From positions 558,001 to 622,000 of the forward strand of contig NAJO01000007.1 of the NCBI GenBank assembly GCA_002077065.1: DNA of 64,000 nucleotides. The letters run 5' to 3'. Positions 55,660 through 64,000 of this stretch are shown piece by piece. The stretch comes from Cryoendolithus antarcticus (taxonomy: Eukaryota; Ascomycota; Dothideomycetes; Cladosporiales; Cladosporiaceae). Each line of letters starts with the position of its first letter. The stretch's first letter is position 1. The position numbers were made by a program, and so were the translations under genes. Below the pieces are notes generated by a model. That model saw nothing but the letters and a program-made list of their open reading frames with translations, had not been told where the DNA came from and searched no databases.

Positions 55660-56087
55660 TGGGTACGCGAAGAGAGAGCATGTAGAGCATTGTAAATTCT
55701 TGTCATTGACACTGTTGCACACGGTTTGTCGCATGGGCCGCAGCATGTGGCTCCCATCCGCGCCATCTTTGATTCTTGGACCCGTGATATGCAACAGTCA
55801 TACATCGTCTTGGCAGTGTGCACCTTAACATGGCTTGACCATGAGCCTTTGCACAGTCATAGCTTCATGACATTGACTTCATTGACTCACAACGCCATTG
55901 GAGACGAACTCACTGTCCACAGTCTCTCGAGTCCGATGGGCATTGGAGCGGCTCAGTTGTGCGAGTATGCGATGTCGTAGCCATCGGTAGGTCTGCACAT
56001 ATATCTTTCCTTCGTCTATCTTATCATTCTTCGCATCTCTCAAACTATTCAACTATACATTCAAGACGAACAACATAGACTGCGACT
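55660..56087. other. Intergenic, no gene seen
   Basis: This spacer lies between two plus-strand genes. The final ~90 bases before the next ATG are pyrimidine-rich. No frame is supported. Confidence 0.4.
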
Positions 56088-57886
56088 ATGGCTCGAAAGA
56101 AACGATCTTCTTGCGAGAAGAAAGCTAGCAACCTTGCCTCCCTCCCACCCGAACTCCTCGATGCGATAACCTCATATCTTCCACCCTCGGCGCTTTACAA
56201 TGTTTCCCTCGCTTCCAAAGCGCTCGCCACCTACATCCGCACGTACGCTTGGAAAGCTCTCGCCCAGTCTCGGTTCCCTTCTACTTGTCCCTCTACTTCG
56301 ACCTCTTGGCCAGGCACTGCAAGAACCCTCTGCACGCTCTCCCGAGCCTGGGATCGGCGGGCGCTGGTAGCAAGAGTGATAGAGCCGAAAGATGGAGGCA
56401 TATTGGTTTGGCCGGCAGGGAAGAGAGAAGAGAAGTGGCGGAAACCGAGAGGGCAGACCATTGGATTCACCCCGGTCATTGACGTGAAACAGTACGATGA
56501 GGGCGGAGGAAGACGAAGAGAGACTTTAGCATGGAGTGCGGGCGCGCAGGTCGTTGTGAGGAAGAGGCTATGGAAGGAAGATGAAGGGAAAGGAAGGGCG
56601 GAGAAGGTGGAGTGGGAGTGCTATGCCCCTGTTGGGGCGAGCGAGGGAAGGGACGATGTTACGGCGCTGCATCAACTTGACGGGCAGGGCAAACAGGACC
56701 CGGGCGTGAGATTGATTGTAGGGACTGCAGCAGGGAAGCTAGAGGAGGTGAGCTTGCCAGGAACGGCCGGAGACTCAGTGGCAAGGAGGGACTTCGTTAC
56801 GGACCGTAAGATCACGTCCTCTGCATGACTCCATGTTCCGGAAGGCTAATGCACTCCCTGACAGGCGAGTCTGTCCGTTCATCAAGCGTACTTCAGTCTA
56901 CCACAGGCGACAGCCTACTTGCTGCGCAACTTGGCGACACAAGTATCAGCTTATATGCCTTCGACGACTCGCAAGCCAGCATCACGGCGAATAGCAAGAT
57001 TGACATCAACGCTGGAAATGCAATCACAAGTAAGCAACAGCCGCGAGCATGGTCTGTCAAGCTCCTCTCCGACACCCAGCTGGCCGTTGGAACCGGCCCA
57101 AGCACCCATCCGATCAGCGTCTACGAGCTTCTCCCCACCGGCCTCTCTACCACCCACGTCCGACACTTCACGGTGGCGGAACACGTCGAACGCTTTCCCT
57201 CGCCACACGTGACGGCAAAGCCTTTAAACTCAGTATACCCTATAATCCCGCTCCCCGCGACTACCACTTCAAGCCACCCCTCTCTCTTTCTCTCCGGCGC
57301 CTACGACGGCTGGGTGCGCATGCACGACCTTCGCTCCAGACAAGACGTCGTGCGATCCTATGTCGACCCCACAGACGACAGCGGCATCTACTCACTCCTC
57401 GCTCGCGGCCAGGAAAGCGTGATCGTAGGCGCAAACTCCCAGTCCCGCCTCAAGATCTTCGACCTCCGCATGGGAATGACAGGCTATCACTACCTTGATG
57501 GCCAAGTTGGAGAGCAGTCGACGGAAGGATCGAGAGATCACGCCCTCTTCCTCCGCACTCTAGACCACAGGAAAGACTCAGCAGTCTACAACCTCGCCTC
57601 CGCATCGCCGAGCAGTCCGCATATCTACGCCGGCATATCGGCGCGGGTGCTTGAGCTTGCGGTCACGGAGGCGTGGCATCCGAAGCCGGATCCGGTGTAT
57701 TTCGAGAAGTTTCGAGGAGGCAAGACGTGGAATGGTTGGAGGACTGGGGAGGTGTTGGAGTTGGCTGGGTATGAGATTGAGAGTCAGGCGAGGCAGAGAT
57801 TGATGATGCAGAGTGGGTTGCAGGGCAGACCACCGGCGGCGGGGAAGAGTGTTGAAGGATTGGATGAGAGGTGGTGGGCGAAATGA
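56088..57886 (+). CDS. F-box protein with WD-like C-terminal domain
   Basis: Exons 56088-56805 and 56865-57886 join over a 59-nt intron (GTAAGA..GACAG), giving 579 aa. Residues 17-60 (ASLPPELLDAITSYLPP) are an F-box, the Skp1-binding part of SCF ubiquitin ligases. The C-terminal ~350 residues hold WD-like segments (GAYDGWVRMHDLRS, SRLKIFDLRMG) of a beta-propeller that would bind the substrate. No substrate can be named. The start at 56088 is preceded by a pyrimidine-rich leader and opens with a basic stretch (ARKKRSS). The family resembles the FBXW-type F-box/WD proteins found in single copy in moulds. Confidence 0.8.
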
Positions 57887-58049
57887 TCGCTGCACTTGAT
57901 GCCGATTGAAGTTTGTGAAGCCGTGTGGTCAGGTGTTGTATATACAGATATTTATACACGTCGAAGAGCTAGGCTCGAGAACGAACATCTGTACCACTCC
58001 ATGCGAAGGCAATCCTTCCAGCTAGACGCATCTGCTCGCAGCGTTCTCC

Positions 58050-61000
58050 TCAACCGATGTAGTTGAAGTTCTCCATCCCGATGTTCTCCTCGAACCACTT
58101 CAATAGGTCGTCCGAACCCGCCGGGTGATTCTGCTGGTGGTCGATGTCAGGCGTCCCCGCCATCAAATCTGAGGAATCTTCTGTCAGCACGAACGGACCC
58201 TCCTCCAGAGGCGCTCCATCGGTGATCAAACAGGCAGTGGCTGAGCCCAGGTCAAGTCTCGCTTTCTTGAATTCATGCACCGTAAGTGTGTCTTCCAAAG
58301 GCAAATCTCGCTTTTCACCAGCTGCAGGTCTGACACCCAGATCGCGAGCAGCAGAATCGCTGGACGCTTCTTGGAAGGGCTGGTTGATGGCCGATCTAAA
58401 TTCGGTATATCGTGCTGGTGGCTGCATCGCTGGTGGCATGTGGAGCTCGGGCGGTTCGCCGACTGCCCAGTCGGCGTCGAAGACGAAGTCATCGCCCTCG
58501 ACACCCGGATACAGATCAGCACCGATGTTATCGCTGGGGAGATCCTCTGTACCCCCTGGAGGAGTTCCTGTGCCCCAACCAAAGTCAAGCATCTCGTCGT
58601 CTTCGTCATCAGGAAGCTCGGGAACCTGAGTCGCGGGGTCTGGTACGCCCAGCGCGGCATTCACGAATCTGCTGGGACTCGGTAAGTCATCCGCACCGCC
58701 ATAGTCGCTGGACACGCCTTCCTTGTTCACCTCACGAGCTGCTTTCGTGAAGCTCAGCCGACTCTGTCCACTCATCGGCTTGGTAGACTTCGAGGCTGGA
58801 GCGCTTTTGCCCGTACCTAGCAGAGGCACGGCACGCGTCGGAGTCTTCACGCTCTCTGCAAGGCGATTGAGCTTCTCGACTTCGGGACCTTTCACCTTCT
58901 TACAAGACAGCGATGCCTTCGCTGTAGGTTTACTCACACTCAGATCTAGTGGCCTTTGTCCAGTGTCTGACTCCGATCCTGGCTGTTGCTTGCTGACCTT
59001 GGCTTTCGGCGGCTTTGGTTTCTTATCGAGGCCCTCTCGACAACAGAGATGCTTGCATGCAGTTTTATCTTTGCACGCGTGACCACATGCCCACTTACCG
59101 TTCTCCAGTTGCTGTGGCGCCCACTCACGGGCAGCTGACGCGACATTGCTCGTCTTACGCTGGGACTTTGATGGACCTTTCGCTGACTTACTCGGCACCA
59201 CTGTGTCATCGTAATCGTCAATGTTGGCGTAGTCGACAACCTCAGCCAGAACGAAATCCGCATCCTCAAGGCCAGCGTCCCCGAATTCGTCGATGTCTCT
59301 GTTGTCGGATTGACGTCGTGGTGCCTCAGCCCGACGTTTGGCAATATTCGGAGCGTGCGTCACCAATGCTCGCTGTGCATTCATCTCTTCTGCAGTCTTT
59401 GGCGGTGGGAAGGCATGACCCGGGATCTCGGGTCTCAAGTCCGCCTGCCGTGATGTGCCAGCGAGCCCATCGCACGACACGTATGCCCTAATATTTTGAT
59501 TAGGGCTTGTCAGGTTGGCCGCGAAGAGCACTTCTTGACCCTTGTTAAGTTTCTTCGCACTGATGCGTGCGAAGTGTACTAGGTGACCGTCAGATAGCTC
59601 GGCCAACAAGCACACGTAGACTGGCTTTCGCTGGAACATCTCCGGCGTCTTTTCGTTGAGGAAAGCCATCTCTGCGCGCACCCGGACGGTAACGTGCTCT
59701 CCTTTCTTGATGATGGGTTCGCCAATAGCCTTCATCGAGACTCGAAGCTTCGGAAAGCCTCGAGCTTTTTCCTGCAACTGGGCCCCGAACGGCGGGTTGC
59801 GACTCAGGACTACCTCCAGTCGATGCTGCTCGGCGTTCTCAATGTCGTCAATGCACTTCAGCCCAGCAGCTGCAAGCTTGCGGACATATACTAGGCCGAC
59901 ACTATCAAGCTGCTTCATATGGAGTGGAGAATCATCCCAGACCTGTGCGCCGAGACTGCGAGCGAGAGCGAGAGCATTGCGTGCGGTCACGGCGTCCTGC
60001 AGTTGCAATTGACAGTCGATGACACATCGCACAAGTCGCTGGACATTCAGAAAAATGACGCTTTTCGAAGCTTGGAGTTCCGCCCGCTGTTTTGGGTCTT
60101 CAGTAGGCAAGTCGACTGCACCGAGCACTGATTGTATGACCAGCGACACCTTGTGTGCTGATGCATCGAGGTTGATAGGGATGGGAAACTTGATGGATGC
60201 GTTCTTATTCAAGTCCTTGTAGGTCGTCTTCTCGCCAGCCCTGAACCGGACTTCCTTGAACTCACCCGCTTGTGCAAGGGCCGAGAGAATCTCGGACACC
60301 TTCGCCTTCCTTGGGAGCTCGAGTAGCAGCTTCATGGTCTCGAACTGCACATAGTAACGAGCCATTGCGTCTCCAAACTCGGTGCAGTGCAGCTTAGGTG
60401 TTGCGTTAACGAGATCGTGTCCCTCCAGCAAGGTGATGGCTTTCGTACAGATATCTTCGAGTCGTTGATCAAGGTTTCGGCCAGACGAGTCACCATCAAT
60501 CCTGTAGTGCTCAGGATTGTCCTTGAGCCGCACATACAGAAACGTCCCAGACAGCCATTTCCTGGCAGTAGCAGCGTTTGTGATAGTCCCGAGCCCTATC
60601 TCGGCGTTGAGGTGATCTATGAGATTCAAGTGCAGACAGCTCTCGAGAATTTCCTGACCCGTCACCATCTTCTCGTAGTGCTGTACGCGATGCAAACGGG
60701 TCATAATGACTGCAACTGCGCTATCATCAAATTGCGGACGGCCAGCACGACCAAGCATTTGCATTGTCTCGAGATCGGAATACTCTTTGCAGCCACCGGA
60801 CCCACTGCTCTGACAGGTCACAGTGTTCTTGATGATCACCATGTGACAGGGTAGATTGACGCCAACAGCCAGAGTGGAAGTGCAGCAGATCACATTGATC
60901 TCTCCTTCGAGGTAGCCTTTCTCGACCGCCGTGCGATCAGCGATGGAGAGTCCGGCATGATGGAAAGAAACACCTGAAGACACCGTGCCTATACGGAGTC

Positions 61001-62757
61001 AGCGTCATCAGCACGCTGTGCAGGGTCACAGCATATACCTCGTAGATCTTTATCTTCGATTACAAGCCGGCTCCTGGGTGCCTCCCAGTAGCGATCGCGC
61101 GGTCCCTTACCATCCCACCACGTGGCCAGAAGCTTTGCAGTATCAACGCAAGACGCTCGAGTGAAGCAGAACACCATGACCGGCTTTCTCTGAGACCATT
61201 TAGCGATGACCTCTGGCAGCTTTGCGTTCAAGACCTTGTCGAAGACGAAATCATTCCCAGTTCCAGCGTAGCCGCAGACATGTCTCGCAAGACGTACAGG
61301 CCGAAATTCTTCGCCAAACCGCTCTCGCGGCGCTGGCACGTGTGGTGTCACCGGGTCCTTGCCGAGCCATGTGGCGACGTCTTGCGAATTTGGCACTGTG
61401 GCACTCAAGGCGATGAAGCGAATATCTGAGCCCACTGACTTCATGCGAGAGACGATCGCTTCGAGAGTCGCGCCTCGATCTTCTTTCAGGATGTGCACCT
61501 CGTCAATGAGGAATAGCTTGACCATCTGCATGAGTCTCTGATGATCTTTCCACTTGCGAGTCATGCTATCCCACTTTTCTGGAGTAGTGATGATGATGCT
61601 TGCGTACTGCACATTCTTGAGCTGTGCAATATCGGTGTCACCCGTCAGCTCAGCGACTTGAAGGTCGAATGGCCCGAACTTGGCTTGCCAATCTCGCTGA
61701 CGCTCGGCGCACAGGGACTTGGTCGGTGCCTGATACACGATCTTGTAGGTGCCGTTGGCGAATCCATTCATCAAGCGACATATGGCGAGCTCAAGGATTG
61801 CCGTCTTTCCGCTACCAGTAGGTGATGACAGCACGAAGTTGTCGTTCGATCGGTATACGACCTCGAAGCACTTCGACTGAACAGCGTTGAAGAGAGGGAA
61901 TGGGAAGATAGATCGGAAGCGGTCGGGCAGATCACCTGTAGGTACGAGCGTAATGCCTTGGACGACTGGGAGGCTACTGCTGGCTTGTCGCTTGCCAGAC
62001 GATGGTCGCAGGACTGCAGATGTAGGCTGAGCGATAGGTCGTTCGGCAAGCACGTATGTATTGATGTCCCTGGGTCTTGGCAGCCTGTGCTGCAGCGTCC
62101 GATCCGGTGCTAATTGCGGGATTGGAACCACTCTTTCGAAGTTTGAAGTACCTCGTATGCTTGCAAATGCCAGATTCGGCGGCTCCGCTCCTGCATGACG
62201 TTGGCTCGCTCTGAATGCTGGACTCGATGGCTGTGGCTGGTGCAGTGTAGGCGAGCTAGAGACATCGCCTTCGCATCCTTCATATGCGAACTGAGCTGTT
62301 GCAAAATCAGCTGACGGGATCTCGCAGGAGTATCAAGGTCACGTTGGCCATACATAGATCGAGCCGTCGAGGTCTGGAGAGATCACCCGGCTGAGGTTGA
62401 TTATTCCAATGAGTCTGCGCGAGCGACGTGAGAGCACGTGAGTGATTATGGGATTGCTCGTGAGACCCCTGGTCACTTCGTCGAGTGTCATCATTATGTG
62501 TTCCTGACGCAATTTAGTCTTTACTTCCCTTATGATCGGGCTCGATAAAACTTACGACGATGAAATTCAGGGTCTACGTTCTCGTCGCCATGCTCATGTC
62601 CGTCATTCTCAGTGGTGTGGGCTAACGTAGAAGTATGACCGTAGTCTTGATGGTCGCCACCAGACATGCTTCCGTAGTGCATTGGCTGTCGAGTCTGTCC
62701 GACGTTGCGTGCGCCGCGCTGTAGGCGATCGAGTTGATTAAAGATCCTTTGTTCCAT
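58050..62757 (-). CDS. HFM1: Meiotic DNA helicase HFM1/MER3
   Basis: Exons 62556-62757, 61039-62310 and 58050-60988 join over introns of 245 nt (GTAAGT) and 50 nt (GTATAT), giving 1470 aa. The core is a Ski2-like helicase: SPTGSGKT (230-237), the DEVH box (337-340), SAT (motif III) and FHHAGL. A winged-helix and Sec63 domain follow. A cysteine/histidine cluster WACGHACKDKTACKHLCC (~1126-1143) is the zinc finger seen in fungal HFM1. The disordered tail has acidic patches. This enzyme promotes crossovers in meiosis. The first exon is the least certain: it is joined because phases agree, and a 245-nt intron is long for this genome. Confidence 0.88.
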
Positions 62758-63076
62758 GTCGCCTTCTCCCCAGATACTTTCCTTGGGTGTGCTTTAGTAA
62801 GGCTGCCCGTGGAATGTACCTTCGAAGACGACTGTCATAGAAGAAGTCACTACTAGGTGGACCAGACGAGGTGAGGTCAATTTAAACTTCGAGCACCGTG
62901 AAGCAGGCACGACATGTCTGCAACTTCCAGTCTTCACATCACGCTCGAAGCAGCACTACTGTTCTCGGGAGAGACTCTGTCCCTGAACACATGGATCAAT
63001 CGAGTGATAACCGTGATATGTTAGTGAACTTGAACCAGAGCCAGACAACAGCACATGCAATTGCCGTGTATGTACT
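62758..63076. other. Intergenic, HFM1 promoter region
   Basis: This spacer lies between HFM1 and the transporter, both on the minus strand. A plus frame at 62898-63389 is antisense to the transporter and not supported. Confidence 0.4.
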
Positions 63077-64000
63077 CTACTTTGGGCGTACAGCGCTCAG
63101 ACTCTTCATATACAGCGAACGTCGCTCGATCGCGGGCGTCGCAGGTCTGCTCGTCGATGTAGCGCCGCTGTATATTGGCGATTGTGCTGGTGTCGGGCCA
63201 GGCTCCAGATCAAAGTACGAAGACCCGCTCTTCTCATACTGCGAGACACTAATAGGCGGCGGCCTGGATCGGTTGGTTGAGACAGTCTCCGGTACTTTGT
63301 GGAAGTACATGGCGCCGAGGGTCATCACCGTCCCAAAGAGATACTGCACAAGGTCAGTGTCTGTTAACCTGGGAGTCATCGACAAATGAGATTACTCACT
63401 GCGGCGGACACTTCAGTATCGAAGCACACCACACTAGCGATGAATCCCAGCAATATTGCGAGACCAATTGCCCAGTGGCGAGCTCTGACATCTGTGTATG
63501 TCATCACTGCTCCGGCGGTGATGCCCGAGGTGGCTGACAACAGTACAAGCAGCCATACAACCCAATCATAGCCTGCAAGAAAGTCCGCCCCAGCTGCACT
63601 CCCGCCGTCCTTTACGATCAGACTAAGCATGCCTGCTGGCAGCAAGGAGTACACCGCAAGCTGTACATTACGAATCCACAGCGATGTGCCTTTCACACCG
63701 CTCTTCGTCTGTTCAGTCAGGATGTCCACGTACGCCTCAGCCAAGGTAGACATCACGCAAGTGAATGCAAGTGCCATCAGTCCGACTTGTGCTACAGCTT
63801 CAGGATGCTGGGCACGATAGTCCTCATCGATGCCAGCGTATGTCGCCGAACGCTTTGTCAACTGGCGAGCAGACTTGCTACCGAGTGCCTTTAGAGCCCA
63901 GATACTTCGTGGTGAGTGGAAGGCCGCACCACCTCGCAGATCACTGATCGTCATAACACTATGATCATCCAATAGCAGCGGCAGAAGTACCATCATGCCG
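63077..64000 (-). CDS. Nucleotide-sugar transporter (SLC35A type), 5' end cut by window
   Basis: Exon 63400 to the window edge joins exon 63077-63343 over a 56-nt intron (GTGAGT..GCAG). The visible part contains the C-terminal half of the fold: LMALAFTCVMSTLAEAYVDILT, then GTSLWIRNVQLAVYSLL, the hallmark of the UDP-galactose/CMP-sialic acid transporter family. Further spans are WVVWLLVLLSATSGITAGAVM and LAILLGFIASVVCF. The tail after the last span (YLFGTVMTLGAMYF) is Ser/Pro-rich and cytosolic. It moves UDP-sugars into the Golgi in exchange for UMP. The first ~4 spans must lie beyond 64000. An apparent ATG at 63996 is probably internal. Confidence 0.82.

Noticed and set aside
1..64000. CRISPR arrays, transposons, rRNA
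   Set aside because: No regularly spaced repeats, terminal inverted repeats, reverse transcriptase or transposase motifs, or rRNA sequences were seen on reading both strands.

Overview
This window is nuclear DNA of a filamentous ascomycete (Pezizomycotina). Genes lie on both strands about 2 kb apart. I could place 28 spliceosomal introns, nearly all 46-71 nt with GT..AG ends, often with a CTAA/CTGA-type branch sequence. The proteins are typical of moulds: Zn2Cys6 factor, CipB-like reductase, DUF1772, wax-synthase-like acyltransferase, DHA1-type MFS carrier, DUF1989. Dothideomycetes is a reasonable guess from gene style, but the sequence alone does not prove it. I see no transposon, rRNA, CRISPR or polyketide/NRPS cluster.

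Layout. 1-12 kb: a His-rich single-pass membrane protein, a CipB-like reductase, a thioredoxin with a long tail, two tandem F-box-like paralogues (the second looks broken) and a DUF1295 reductase-like membrane protein. 12.2 kb: an intron-containing tRNA-Ser(GCU). 13-18.7 kb: a low-complexity protein, an SDR, a DUF1772 membrane protein and an EEF1AKMT4-like methyltransferase. 18.9-26.7 kb: five plus-strand genes for small-molecule metabolism (CutC, RraA-like, peroxisomal thiolase, Avt3-like vacuolar amino acid transporter, fructose-1,6-bisphosphatase). 26.7-29.2 kb is the largest stretch without a convincing gene.

29-48.3 kb: an EF-hand protein, epsin, MFS transporter, METTL21-like methyltransferase, cyclase-family protein, a DUF1989 protein split by a charged insert, a wax-synthase-like acyltransferase, a Zn2Cys6 protein and a HAD hydrolase. 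48.8-64 kb: a WD40 protein with a Helo-like N-terminus and an in-frame stop, V-ATPase subunit a, an F-box/WD-like protein, the meiotic helicase HFM1/MER3 and a nucleotide-sugar transporter cut by the window edge.

How they work together. Most are housekeeping genes with no shared pathway. The exception is the thiolase-FBPase stretch: beta-oxidation feeds C2 units to gluconeogenesis. The FBPase upstream region carries two CCG-N7-CCG sites 35 bp from end to end, the pattern known for the gluconeogenic activators AcuK/AcuM. The thiolase has one CCGAGG (reverse of the FarA/FarB core CCTCGG). No obvious new defence or mobile system was found. The best leads are the paired AcuK/AcuM-like sites, the odd 5' splice site in HFM1, the interrupted NLR-like WD40 gene, the decayed F-box paralogue and the restructured DUF1989 protein.
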